Positions 8,001-14,663 are shown, numbered from the stretch's first letter. The stretch: DNA of 64,000 nt from Candidatus Saccharimonadota bacterium (GCA_017515105.1 JAFWHO010000004.1:62001-126000), one strand, 5' to 3'. Notes: generated by a model not told the origin, from the letters alone. Translations and numbers: made by a program.

Positions 8001-10368
8001 CGGCAATTATTGGATGACGCAAAACCTGAGATTTTCGGGGACTAATTTGGATCCTGCTACTTCAAATGTAGGATCGGCAACCACTATTACTTACGGTGAT
8101 CTTGCTTCTGGCAATAGTTACGATCAGGCAAGGATTCATTCTGGCACAGATAATAATGGCGATCTTACAGTCTGGTATAACTATGCTGCCGCTTCTGCGA
8201 TGACGGTAACTGGCGGCTCTAATGAATCAGATACAACTTCCGATATTTGTCCTAAAGGATGGAGACTACCTATACAAAGCGAGATTGATAGTATTGCTTC
8301 CTATATTGGAACCTTTAACCCCGTAGTTGGCGGTGATTATTTCGAAGGTGGGCTATCTAACCCTAGCAGTGGCTATTGGTGGGCTGCTACTACATATAGT
8401 ACTACGAGCCGGTATCGTTCGTACTGGAATGGTAGTAGTTCTGGCGCTAGTTATAGTGGTCGAGGCCGAGGATTGTATGTTAGATGCATTAAGGATGTTC
8501 CTAAAATGCAAGATATGTCTGCTTCTGTTCTAGCGGACGTAGTGCCCAATCATGGGGATAATACGGTTCTTCAGGATAGTAGAGATGGTAAGAACTATCA
8601 GGTGACGAATATCGACGGCAACTACTGGATGACGCAGAACCTGAGATTCACTGGCACATCTCTTGATCCTGCTACTTCCAATGTAGGAGAAGCTACTACG
8701 ATTACGTATGGGGATCTTACTTCTGGAAATAGTTATGATCAGGCCAGAGTACATACGGGTGTAGATAGTAATGGTAACCCAACGGTTTGGTATAACTATG
8801 CTGCCGCTTCAGCGATGACTATGACCGGAAATTCTAGTGATATAGACGCGACATACGATATATGCCCAGTCGGTTGGCGATTACCTACACACAGCGAGGT
8901 TGATAACATTAAAGGCGTTGCATCCTATACAGATGCCTTTAACCCTGTTGCTGGTGGCTACTACAGCGCTGGTTCGTTGCTTTATCCTAGCTACAATGGT
9001 TACTGGTGGTCTTCTACTGCGTCTAGCGCCACAAGCCGTTTCACTCTGCGCTGGGGTGGCAGTAGTACCCTTGGCACTAGCGAAGACTACCGCAACTACG
9101 GGTTTTATATTAGGTGCATTAAGGACGTAACAACAATGCAGGACGTTTCTGCTTCCGATCTTGCAGGAATAGTGCCAAATCACGGTGATAGCACCGTTCT
9201 CCAAGATAGTAGAGATGGGAAGAATTACCAAGTCACGAATATCGACGGCAACTACTGGATGACGCAAAATCTGAGATTTACAGGTACTTCTCTTGACCCA
9301 ACCACATCCAATGTAAAAACAGCGAAGACTATTTCTTATGGGGATCTAACTTCTGGGGATAGTTATGATGAAGCAAGAATTCATGCTGGGGTAGATGACG
9401 AAGGCAATCCTACCGTTTGGTATAATTTTGCTGCAATTTCAGCTATGACGATAACGGGTGCTTCTAACAATACGGATGCAGAAGAAGATATTTGCCCTAA
9501 AGGTTGGAGATTACCGACACAGACCGAAATTAGCGACGTTGCTTCTTATTTGTCTTCCTTTAATCCTGTCGCTGGTGGCTGGTATGGTAGTGGCATACTT
9601 AAGACTGCCGGAAGTGGTTATTGGTGGTCTGCTACTGCACACGGATACGTGTATCGTCATTACCTTGTTTGGGATGGCTATAGACTTTTCCTTCACAACA
9701 CCGGAGATGGACGAACTGGTGCTATTTATGCTAGATGTATAAAGGATATACCGCAAATGCAGGAAGTTTCTATATCGGATCTTGATGAAATGATACCTGA
9801 TCATGGGGATAGCACTGTTTTGCAAGATAGTAGAGACGGGAAGAATTATCAGGTGACAAATATAGATGGGATGTACTGGATGACGGAGAACTTACGGTTT
9901 ACAGGGACAGATCTGGACCCTTCTACATCCAATGTGGAATCTTCCACGACTATTACTTATGGTGATTTAACGGATGGAGATAGCTATGACGCAGCTAGAA
10001 TCCATGCTGGCACTGATAGTAATGGCGGACCTACAGTTTGGTATAATTATGCAGCGGCTTCAGCTATGACGATTACTGGTTCTTCTAATAGTTCGGAGGC
10101 GGTTGACGATGTTTGCCCTAAAGGCTGGAGAATCCCTTCAAATAACGAAATTGATGCTGTAAAATCCCAGATTTCAGCATTCAACCCCATTACTGGCGGT
10201 ATTTACGACGGCGGTTCACTGGGCTACCCTAACAATGGTTTCTGGTGGTCCGCTACCTCATCCAGCACAGGAGGGCGTAACCGCTTGGGTTGGAATGAGA
10301 GTAGTCTCTATACTGGCAACGATTTCCGGCGTAGTGGGCTCTATATAAGGTGTGTCAAATCTAGTTAA
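2068..10368 (+). CDS. Giant secreted protein with 12 tandem FISUMP modules
   Basis: About 2766 aa from ATG 2068, chosen for its GGAGG site. Residues 1-34 form a signal peptide with an Ala-rich cleavage site (DALAA). Then comes a ~165-residue Ser/Thr/Asn-rich domain (TNNYTGYTFGISAS), also seen at the start of the proteins at 26793 and 46218. A Listeria-Bacteroides/InlB-type repeat (about 197-290, YVFKGWCSV, SIYAMW) follows. Twelve copies of a ~205-residue module fill the rest. Each carries GKNYQVTNIDGNYWMTQNLR, TVWYNYAAAS, DICPKGWRLP, GYWWSSTA and ends GFYIRCIKD, matching the Fibrobacter major paralogous (FISUMP) domain. No C-terminal anchor is visible. A surface adhesin or binding role is likely but inferred. 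Confidence 0.9.
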   Translation: MKKRCVFAHLFASTTLLFAAIIGVNFLATTHDALAAESTISLSVTSHTLSVDITPNRAAGVFGKSNSSTVSITTNNYTGYTFGISASSSGTNATNLVNGNEVLASIESAVSETDFGAEANTGYNNKWGYLPSKLNSAANTDFLPAPDANGSILDHTSSANDVANTYTLAVGARVDQTAVPGTYSNTFVLTVVANPSVYAITYDANAGSDMVTNMPTPNPLTGTSDNSAVNISSTVPARADYVFKGWCSVATSDHNCSGTVYNPNGGGTDLAVALSQTDNNVKSIYAMWKPESLGECDSEETCMQKVSTCPTTSTNLTDARDGKEYSVVELNDGNCWMTSNLRFTGTTLDPEFSNVESDTTITYGDLTDGDSYSEARIHEGVDGNNDPTVWYNYAAASAMTITGSSNGADAIYDICPKGWRLPTNNEIEGITDYVSTFNPVTGGYYFGGEFKSTGRAYWWAATPASSSSRNGLRFESGSLDPGYHNRTNGFYVRCIKETKKMQDVSSYDLRYLAPDHGDNVVLQDVRDSKSYQVTNIDGTYWMTENLRFTGTSLDPTTSNVGSVTTITYGDLTSGDSYDEARIHSGSDRSGKPTVWYNYAAASAATITGYSNMDYAAYDICPKGWRMPSVEEISSITSSSSVFSPVVGGRYVNGALENAYIGFWWSATASKINSAVRYNLFGYGDGSDLVVAENNVARYAGFYVRCVKAEPQMQDVSADDLRNIVPSRGDNAILQDKRDGKNYQVTNIDGNYWMTQNLRFTGTDLDPVTSNVESATTMTYGDLTSGNSYDEARIHTGTDGDGNPTVWYNFAAASATSITGISNEADATEDICPAGWRLPNNDEIGSITSYRSAFSPVYGGSYGDGQLVYSGNGYWWSSTASGAPYRHSLYWYSSGLGTDYFSRARGFYIRCIKDIPQMQETSAYDLSNMVPDHGDSVVLQDKRDGKNYQVTNIDGNYWMTQNLRFTGTNLDPSDSNVGEATTITYGDLTSGNSYDQARVHTGVDSNGSPTVWYNYAAASAMTVTGDSNDTGTIYDVCPKGWRLPNNSEISDIASGTTVFSPVAGGGYSNGTIYQGSSGYGYWWSSNTYVTTGRYLLGWYGTIFGQTYANRTAGYYIRCIKDVPKMQDVSASDLAEIVPNHGDNTVLQDSRDGKNYQVTNIDGNYWMTQNLRFTGTELDPSSSNVESATTITYGELASSSGNSYDEAKIHTGIDNKGDPTVWYNFAAASATTITGSSNGTDATSDICPKGWRLPNYDELSKITSYSSVFKPVTGGDYSGGTLYGPGNGYWWSSTASSTLRRYRLYWNGGSLGTNDNNRVTGFYIRCVKDITRMQELSVANLESIVPNSGDNTILQDRRDRKNYEITNINGVYWMTQNLRFTETSLHPSTSNVKEATTIVYGDLTSGGSLNEAKIHSGTDSNGKSTVWYNYAAASAMTITGDSNEGATTEDVCPAGWRMPTRSEAGSITSNTSDFKPVAGGYYNVVGSLSDTGSIGDWWAVDAYNTTDRYYLGWNNISLGANGHSRREYGFYIRCIKTNDGYLQDAELDDFVEGEQKLLADKRDGNTYTVKRINGSIWMTQNLRFTGTSLDPSTSNVESATTITYGDLSSGNSYDEARIHTGTDNNGDPTVWYNFAAASAMTITGSSNDTDAVYDVCPKGWRLPAENEFNGIISHATGFNPVAGGYGYNGSITTSGVGHWWSATRSGNSSGRARLGWNGNDLNLNFSNRTYGFYVRCIKANDGYLQDAQTSDFSEGEQKTLVDKRDGNVYTVKKINGMVWMTQNLRFTGTSLDPATSNVSEATTITYGDLTTGNSFNEARIHTGTDNNGDPTVWYNYAAASAMTITGSSNENDAAYDICPGGWRLPTQSETRSITSNADAFNPVAGGNYSTGVLSNADYGYWWSSIATDTTNRYGLGWYGSSLNASNYSRGYGFYIRCVKDEPQMQEVSATELGNLIPNSGDKTVLQDSRDGKNYQITNIDGNYWMTQNLRFSGTNLDPATSNVGSATTITYGDLASGNSYDQARIHSGTDNNGDLTVWYNYAAASAMTVTGGSNESDTTSDICPKGWRLPIQSEIDSIASYIGTFNPVVGGDYFEGGLSNPSSGYWWAATTYSTTSRYRSYWNGSSSGASYSGRGRGLYVRCIKDVPKMQDMSASVLADVVPNHGDNTVLQDSRDGKNYQVTNIDGNYWMTQNLRFTGTSLDPATSNVGEATTITYGDLTSGNSYDQARVHTGVDSNGNPTVWYNYAAASAMTMTGNSSDIDATYDICPVGWRLPTHSEVDNIKGVASYTDAFNPVAGGYYSAGSLLYPSYNGYWWSSTASSATSRFTLRWGGSSTLGTSEDYRNYGFYIRCIKDVTTMQDVSASDLAGIVPNHGDSTVLQDSRDGKNYQVTNIDGNYWMTQNLRFTGTSLDPTTSNVKTAKTISYGDLTSGDSYDEARIHAGVDDEGNPTVWYNFAAISAMTITGASNNTDAEEDICPKGWRLPTQTEISDVASYLSSFNPVAGGWYGSGILKTAGSGYWWSATAHGYVYRHYLVWDGYRLFLHNTGDGRTGAIYARCIKDIPQMQEVSISDLDEMIPDHGDSTVLQDSRDGKNYQVTNIDGMYWMTENLRFTGTDLDPSTSNVESSTTITYGDLTDGDSYDAARIHAGTDSNGGPTVWYNYAAASAMTITGSSNSSEAVDDVCPKGWRIPSNNEIDAVKSQISAFNPITGGIYDGGSLGYPNNGFWWSATSSSTGGRNRLGWNESSLYTGNDFRRSGLYIRCVKSS
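2953..10368 (+). repeat. Twelve tandem FISUMP-coding repeats of 600-633 bp
   Basis: Unit boundaries, taken at the codon before the Gln of the MQDVS-like motif, fall at about 2953, 3568, 4201, 4816, 5437, 6058, 6685, 7291, 7891, 8506, 9136 and 9757. Spacing is always a multiple of three. Some unit pairs share long identical stretches: units 3 and 4 are identical over about 76 nt spanning the WMTQNLR codons, units 7 and 8 over the IHTGTDNNGDPTVWYN codons, and units 4 and 10 are near-identical over ~85 nt. Elsewhere the same units differ strongly, mostly just before the terminal RC motif. This patchwork suggests recent gene conversion within the array. Confidence 0.92.
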
Positions 10369-10473
10369 TTACTCTGGTCGCTGTGGCGGTTTCGGATTAC
10401 CGTAAAACTTTCTTTTCGGCGAGGTAGCCGAAGGAAAAAGCTAGTTCGCAAGTAGCGGACTAGCCCGGTCCTT

Positions 10474-10509
10474 CCAGTGTAATTCTAGAGCTGCACTGGT
10501 TATGTTTTT
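10474..10509 (+). terminator. Likely terminator of the giant FISUMP gene
   Basis: CCAGTG...CACTGG stem with a 14-nt loop, followed by TTATGTTTTTA. It is the last of four hairpins after the stop codon at 10368. The loop is large, so confidence is moderate. Confidence 0.45.
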
Positions 10510-10632
10510 ATTGTACATTAAAAGATGGTTGGGTGCAAGGGGGGGATGATGAGGGATATGTTATCCCTCATCCCCACTTGGCTTCGCCAAGTATTTTCTC
10601 GCTACGTTCGAAAACGCCATGATTCTACGTCA

Positions 10633-10656
10633 CAAAAATAGAAGTGCAAGCACTTC
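10633..10656 (-). terminator. Terminator downstream of tRNA-Gln
   Basis: On the minus strand GAAGTG-CTTG-CACTTC is followed by TATTTTTG, starting 20 nt beyond the tRNA CCA end. Perfect 6-bp stem and a U-rich tract. Confidence 0.6.
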
Positions 10657-10675
10657 ATTTTTCTTCCTTGAATCA

Positions 10676-10750
10676 TGGCTGGGGATGAGGGATTCGAACC
10701 CCCGAATGGCGGGACCAGAACCCGCTGCCTTACCACTTGGCGAATCCCCA
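10676..10750 (-). tRNA. tRNA-Gln (anticodon CUG)
   Basis: The minus strand folds as a full cloverleaf: acceptor TGGGGAT pairing ATCCCCA, anticodon stem GCGGG/CCCGC around loop TTCTGGT (anticodon CTG), and T-arm with TTCGAAT loop. The discriminator is G and a CCA end is encoded (10676-10678), giving 75 nt. CUG reads CAG codons. The sequence downstream of the 3' end contains inverted copies of parts of this tRNA (see findings). Confidence 0.93.
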
Positions 10751-10786
10751 AGCTTTATTATTTTATCACATTTTGCTGAAAAATGC

Positions 10787-10792
10787 TATAAT
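10787..10792 (+). promoter_or_regulatory. -10 box before the acyltransferase-like gene
   Basis: TGCTATAAT ends 10 nt before ATG 10803; a second candidate, TATACT (10792-10797), ends 5 nt before it. No Shine-Dalgarno is present, so the mRNA would be leaderless or nearly so. Confidence 0.6.
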
Positions 10793-10802
10793 ATACTACG
10801 AT

Positions 10803-11765
10803 ATGCGTAAAAAGAAAAACGTTTTTTCTGAAAAAGAATTGTCTCAGCTTTCCGCTGAGAAAATTATTGATAAGATACAGCACGAAAACTATTCTTTGCT
10901 TACATCTCTTGGTGCGGAAGATTTGCGCAGGGAAATGGTACCGGTCGGGATGGTATGCAATGCTGTCATTAATTATATATTTAGGACAACCCGCAAGAAA
11001 GGCACGCAGGCCGAATACGACAAAGAAGCTCGCAAGAAATTAGTCAAAGTGCTTGATCGGTTTACTCCGGGATCTTATGAAGGTGTGCCAATTAATGAAC
11101 CGAGTGGTTTGGTTATCGGTTTCAATCATCCATCGCTTGGTGAAATTGCTAGAATTCTAGCCATGAAGATTGACGTCATGGGTGACAAGCCTATGTATTT
11201 TCCAGTTAATCTACCTTGGTACGAGGCTTTAGCGCCAAATTTTGAGAGAATTAAGCGCCTTGGTATCATTATTACCCCAACCATTACGCCTGCAACGTGG
11301 AAAAAAATGAATCTCGATAAAGGTTCAATACTCTACGAAGCCGGAAATAGGCTGAAGAAAGAATTCCGCGATCGCTATACCAAGATTTCTCATGATGGAC
11401 TCAAAAAGGGCGGCGTAGTGTTTGTCGCACCTTCTGCCACGAGACAGGCGACTGTATTTAAGACCAAGGCCGTCTACGGCAAGAAGGAAGACATCATCCC
11501 TACAATGTCCGTTCTTGCGCTTAGTCTTTTTGAAGATCCAGAAATGAATTGCAATTTCTTACCGATCGCCGTGTTGCCACCAAAGAATTACAAGCGTGGG
11601 CTGAATTTCGGGAAAAAATATAAGCTGATCCCTGGCGAATTAATGACGGCGGACTATATCCGAAAAACTTACTTTAAGACTAAGAAGCCCACCAAGCTTG
11701 AAGGGCTTGACTGGGACTTTCATATGCGAATCGCCGAAAAATTGCCTAAGTCTTTTTGGTACTAG
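10803..11765 (+). CDS. Acyltransferase-like protein (PlsC-related, tentative)
   Basis: 320 aa. The frame is open further upstream through the tRNA, but ATG 10803 sits just after a -10 box and is the only sensible start. The motif GFNHPSLGE resembles the catalytic NHxxxxD/E box of 1-acylglycerol-3-phosphate acyltransferases, with Glu at the acidic position, and VVFVAPSATRQ about 110 residues later could be the counterpart of the FPEGTRS motif. No clear membrane helix is seen. If correct, it transfers acyl chains to a lipid or sugar acceptor at the inner membrane face. The match is by motif only and similarity is low, so another function is possible. It stands alone, with its own promoter, ahead of the GT35 gene. 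Confidence 0.45.
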   Translation: MRKKKNVFSEKELSQLSAEKIIDKIQHENYSLLTSLGAEDLRREMVPVGMVCNAVINYIFRTTRKKGTQAEYDKEARKKLVKVLDRFTPGSYEGVPINEPSGLVIGFNHPSLGEIARILAMKIDVMGDKPMYFPVNLPWYEALAPNFERIKRLGIIITPTITPATWKKMNLDKGSILYEAGNRLKKEFRDRYTKISHDGLKKGGVVFVAPSATRQATVFKTKAVYGKKEDIIPTMSVLALSLFEDPEMNCNFLPIAVLPPKNYKRGLNFGKKYKLIPGELMTADYIRKTYFKTKKPTKLEGLDWDFHMRIAEKLPKSFWY

Positions 11766-11778
11766 AATAAGTTTGTGC

Positions 11779-11784
11779 TATAAT
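11779..11784 (+). promoter_or_regulatory. -10 box before the glucan phosphorylase gene
   Basis: TATAAT in TGTGCTATAAT, 10 nt before ATG 11795; no ribosome-binding site between them. Confidence 0.65.
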
Positions 11785-11794
11785 CATAAGAGTT

Positions 11795-13537
11795 ATGGAT
11801 GGGCAAGATTATTTTTATCATCCGTTGGAGAATATCGAAGACGTCGATCTGTTTTATGATGCGGTTGAACGAAATCACTTAACTAAAGCTATCTCGCCAG
11901 AGAGGCCATACACTTATTGGACAATTGAATTATATGATCAGCAGAATGGTATTCGTGGCGGTGGGGGACTTGGCGTGCTTGCCGCCGACACAAGGCGCGT
12001 GGCCGAGAAAATGGGTGTGCCTTTTGCGCTGATTACGCCATTTTATCCATCGGAGATGAAGCAGTCCTTACAAGATGGTGAAATCATCGAAAACCATGTT
12101 CCAGTTGATTACAAAAAGTTCGGCTATAAATTCATCGATAAAGTTAATATTAAATGCTCAGGTACTCTTTGCTCGCTAGACGTGATCGAAAAGCGCCTTG
12201 GTAGCACTAGAATTATTTCCGTCACTGAGCCGAACTTTGGGGAACTATATTCTGGGCTTAGTGGCTCAGACCACCGTCTATATCAGGAAGTGTCGCTTGG
12301 TTTTGGTGGCTACGCAGCTCTCAAACTCCTCGGGCTGAAGCCTGCGATCATGCAGCTAAATGAAGTTGCGACTTTCTTTGCGGCTTTGGCTCGACTTGAT
12401 GAACTCACGCGAAATGGTATGGATTTTTACGAGGCTGTCGTTTATACACGCAAGCACACGTTATATACAAATCATACTTTGGTGCAGGCAGCTGAGGCAG
12501 AATTTAAATACTCGCAATTTGAAAAATTCGTCTTTCCGAATTTGAAATCACCGGCAGTAAAAAAGTGGCTGTCAGACAAATTCACTGACGGATCGATTAA
12601 ACTTTCGACGGTTACTATCGAGATAGCTGAGCTAAGAAGTGGTGTCTCAAAACTCCATACTAGGGTTGCAAACTACCGCGACATTGCCGGTAATAAGGTT
12701 AAGTTCAAAGCTATCACCAATGGTATCGATATGGATAAATGGGTATTTCCTGAAATTATGGATGAATATAAGAAGATCGGAGTGTTGGATGATTTAAACA
12801 TACCGCTTGCGGATTATGCCGAGAAACTTGAGCTCCTTGATTCCGATACTATTCGCCAGCTTAAGCTAAATGGCCGAGAAATTCTAAACAAGGCGCTAAA
12901 GAATCGTCCCGACCAGAACGGACAAATTCTTTCGTTTAAGGATAGTGATTTTATTGTTGATTTTAAGCGCAGATTCGTAGACTATAAACGCCCCGAAATG
13001 CCTTTTAAGGATCCGGTGCGACTTCGCAACATCTTGGAATCCAGAAATGCGCATTATATTATAGCCGGACGCGTGCATCCAGGTGACCATATTATGTATT
13101 CTAAGTTGAAATCCTTGCTTGAAACCTGTAAGCATGACGATTACCTCAAAGAGCACGTGCACTATATTGCTGATTATGATGAGAATTTGGCATACGGGCT
13201 ATCTTGCGGCTCGAATGTTTCCATCAATGTGCCGGTGGTAGGCTGTGAAGCTTGCGGAACCAGCTGGATGAAAGACGTCGCCAATTTGAACCTGCTAGTC
13301 TCTACTCATGACGGCGGCGTAGCGGACGGCCCAATGAGCGCATATTTCTGCGTCAATAGTGGAACAGAAGACGAAGAGCTCGACATGCTTTATCAACAGC
13401 TTGAAGATGCGATTTCGACCTGGGATAATGATTTTGATCTTGAATATATGACTCGTAAGCAACTTACTGCATTCCTGCCGATTATTTCCGGGACTAGGAT
13501 GATGAACGATTATTTGCAATACCTGTTCCCGAAATAA
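11795..13537 (+). CDS. glgP: Alpha-glucan phosphorylase-like protein (GT35)
   Basis: 580 aa, the size of the short bacterial alpha-glucan phosphorylases, which release glucose-1-phosphate from glycogen or maltodextrin using PLP. Family landmarks run in order: GGGGLGVLAADTRR (N-terminal GGLGVLAGD box), LNEVATFF (in place of LNEGHAAF), HTLYTNHTLVQAAEAEF (in place of TTHTPVPAGHDxF), YDENLAYGLSCGSNVSINVP and CEACGTSWMKDVANLN. The last box carries the PLP lysine; the family has GTSGMKAxxNG, so G-to-W and A-to-D changes next to the lysine are unusual. Activity on a standard glucan is therefore uncertain. It points to storage or uptake of glucans in an organism with few sugar pathways. Confidence 0.75.
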   Translation: MDGQDYFYHPLENIEDVDLFYDAVERNHLTKAISPERPYTYWTIELYDQQNGIRGGGGLGVLAADTRRVAEKMGVPFALITPFYPSEMKQSLQDGEIIENHVPVDYKKFGYKFIDKVNIKCSGTLCSLDVIEKRLGSTRIISVTEPNFGELYSGLSGSDHRLYQEVSLGFGGYAALKLLGLKPAIMQLNEVATFFAALARLDELTRNGMDFYEAVVYTRKHTLYTNHTLVQAAEAEFKYSQFEKFVFPNLKSPAVKKWLSDKFTDGSIKLSTVTIEIAELRSGVSKLHTRVANYRDIAGNKVKFKAITNGIDMDKWVFPEIMDEYKKIGVLDDLNIPLADYAEKLELLDSDTIRQLKLNGREILNKALKNRPDQNGQILSFKDSDFIVDFKRRFVDYKRPEMPFKDPVRLRNILESRNAHYIIAGRVHPGDHIMYSKLKSLLETCKHDDYLKEHVHYIADYDENLAYGLSCGSNVSINVPVVGCEACGTSWMKDVANLNLLVSTHDGGVADGPMSAYFCVNSGTEDEELDMLYQQLEDAISTWDNDFDLEYMTRKQLTAFLPIISGTRMMNDYLQYLFPK

Positions 13538-13545
13538 AATTTCTC

Positions 13546-13602
13546 TTGATTTCTGCTCCTAAGTTTGCTATACTATTGACAAGTCTGGTATCAGACTTTT
13601 TT
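13546..13602 (+). promoter_or_regulatory. secE promoter with an overlapping terminator-like hairpin
   Basis: TTGATT (13546-13551), 17-nt spacer, TATACT (13569-13574). The predicted start site near 13581 coincides with a hairpin AAGTCTG-GTAT-CAGACTT followed by six Ts (13581-13602). The hairpin most simply ends transcription from the phosphorylase gene, but it also forms the first bases of the secE transcript. Confidence 0.55.
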
Positions 13603-13624
13603 GATACTTAGTAAAAGGAGTAAA

Positions 13625-14011
13625 ATGGCGAAAATAACAAGAATTAAGGCAAAAGATGACTCTCCCAAAAAAGAGTCTGCCGATGAGCCGACGATTACTC
13701 GAAAGAAAGTTGTCGTTAAAGACAAAAAACAAGATAAAATCAAACGCGAAAAAATGAAAAAAGAAATCAAGAAGGTAGGTGAGGACAAAGGGTCCAAAAA
13801 GAAACCATTCATTCTCTTTAGGCCTTTTGTATATTTTGGCCGTTATTTGAAGGAATCTTGGCATGAACTAAGGCAAGTTCGTTGGCCAAATCGCAAAACA
13901 ACCTGGAAAATGGTGCTAGCAGTTTTGGTATATACCGCTATTTTCGTGATACTAATTACTCTACTTGATTTATTCTTCTCATGGTTATTTAATTTAATAC
14001 TTAATAAATAA
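13625..14011 (+). CDS. secE: Preprotein translocase subunit SecE
   Basis: 128 aa from ATG 13625, chosen for the AAAGGAG site 6 nt upstream. SecE clamps SecY in the plasma-membrane translocon. The C-terminal half is typical: the amphipathic helix YLKESWHELRQVRWPNRKTT followed by one membrane helix (about residues 98-122). The first ~60 residues are a Lys/Glu-rich extension not needed in short SecE proteins. nusG follows at 14 nt, the standard secE-nusG pair. Confidence 0.95.
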   Translation: MAKITRIKAKDDSPKKESADEPTITRKKVVVKDKKQDKIKREKMKKEIKKVGEDKGSKKKPFILFRPFVYFGRYLKESWHELRQVRWPNRKTTWKMVLAVLVYTAIFVILITLLDLFFSWLFNLILNK

Positions 14012-14024
14012 GAAAGGACTATAA

Positions 14025-14573
14025 ATGGCAGTAAACAGATATGATGATACTAGAGCCTGGTACGCTATTTCTACCTACTCCGGTTATGAAGACAAGGTTG
14101 CAGACTCGATCAACCAACGTACTAGCACTGTTGAAATGGCTGATAAAATTTTCGAGGCAATCGTGCCAAAAGAAAAGCAAATTGAAATCAAAAACGGTAA
14201 GCGTAAAATTGTCGACCGCAAAATTTTGCAAGGCTATGTACTCGTTGATATGAAGCTTTCGGATGAAACTTGGTATATCATCCGCAACACCCCGGGTGTG
14301 ACTGGCTTTATTGGTACTGGCACGCAGCCAACTCCTGTTTCTGAAAAGGAAATTAAGAAGATCAAGAAGCGCATGGGCGTCGAAGATCCGAAATTCTCAG
14401 TTAAATATGAAGTGGGCGAAGTGGTCTCGATCACTGATGGTCCTTTCAAGGGCTTTGACGGCGCGATTTCCGAAATCGACGCAGCAAAAGGCAAACTCAA
14501 AGTCATGGTATCAATGTTCGGCCGTGAAACACCTGTCGAGCTCGATGCTTTACAAGTAAAACAATTAAACTAG
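14025..14573 (+). CDS. nusG: Transcription termination/antitermination factor NusG
   Basis: 182 aa. The NGN domain opens with WYAISTYSGYEDKVADSI and contains the GYVLVDM strand and NTPGVTGFIG loop that contact RNA polymerase. The C-terminal KOW domain carries GEVVSITDGPFKGFDG. AGAAAGGA lies 8 nt before the ATG. It couples RNA polymerase with ribosomes or Rho. A palindromic element begins 7 nt after the stop codon. Confidence 0.97.
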   Translation: MAVNRYDDTRAWYAISTYSGYEDKVADSINQRTSTVEMADKIFEAIVPKEKQIEIKNGKRKIVDRKILQGYVLVDMKLSDETWYIIRNTPGVTGFIGTGTQPTPVSEKEIKKIKKRMGVEDPKFSVKYEVGEVVSITDGPFKGFDGAISEIDAAKGKLKVMVSMFGRETPVELDALQVKQLN

Positions 14574-14579
14574 CTGAGT

Positions 14580-14663
14580 AGTCAACAAAATTCTTTCCTG
14601 AGGTAGCAAGACTTGGGCTTTGCAGCCCCGGAGCGCTACCGAGGGAAGGAATTTTTGTTGACT
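14580..14663 (+). repeat. Palindromic element, copy 1 (nusG-rplK intergenic)
   Basis: The core (14599-14644) starts GAGGTAGCAAGACTTGGGCT and ends GAGCGCTACCGAGG; it has an outer GGTAGC/GCTACC pair and an inner GGGCT-TTGC-AGCCC hairpin. Outer arms AGTCAACAAAATTCTTTCC (14580-14598) and GGAAGGAATTTTTGTTGACT (14644-14663) are inverted repeats with one mismatch and one indel. The core is about 95% identical to copies in tgt and typA, while the arms are unique to this site. The right arm contains the -35 box of the rplK promoter. As RNA the whole forms one long hairpin that could also stop nusG transcription. Confidence 0.9.

Larger units (their letters stand above)
10369..10675. other. Hairpin-rich non-coding stretch between the giant gene and tRNA-Gln
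   Basis: No convincing coding frame is present. On the plus strand, consecutive hairpins follow the stop codon: CGGT/ACCG (10387-10402), TTCGGC/GCCGAA (10415-10432), GCTAGT/ACTAGC (10440-10464) and CCAGTG/CACTGG (10474-10499). GAAGGA (10430-10435) and TCCTTC (10469-10474) can enclose the third. Further on are a near-perfect palindrome at 10541-10575 (GATGAGGGATA-TGT-TATCCCTCATC core), a perfect ACTTGGC-TTC-GCCAAGT hairpin at 10576-10592, and arms GCCATGATTC (10616-10625)/GAATCATGGC (10670-10679). It could be an unrecognised structured RNA, terminators, or repeat debris derived from the tRNA; it does not match RNase P, tmRNA or SRP RNA. Confidence 0.5.

Noticed and set aside
2953-10368. Diversity-generating retroelement target in the FISUMP modules
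   Set aside because: The variable segment before the terminal RC motif sits where such systems mutate CLec-fold proteins, but there is no reverse transcriptase, no template repeat and no clear adenine-biased pattern. Intragenic recombination explains the variation.
2953-10368. CRISPR array or satellite
   Set aside because: The periodicity is 600-633 bp, in frame, and encodes a conserved domain.
10371-10510. Possible RNase P or tmRNA gene
   Set aside because: The GAGGAAAGUCCGGGCU and ACAGAAA-type conserved regions of RNase P, and the tRNA-like ends and tag frame of tmRNA, are absent on both strands.
10619-10810. Plus-strand frame across tRNA-Gln
   Set aside because: It runs through the antisense of a complete tRNA gene and has no start signals.
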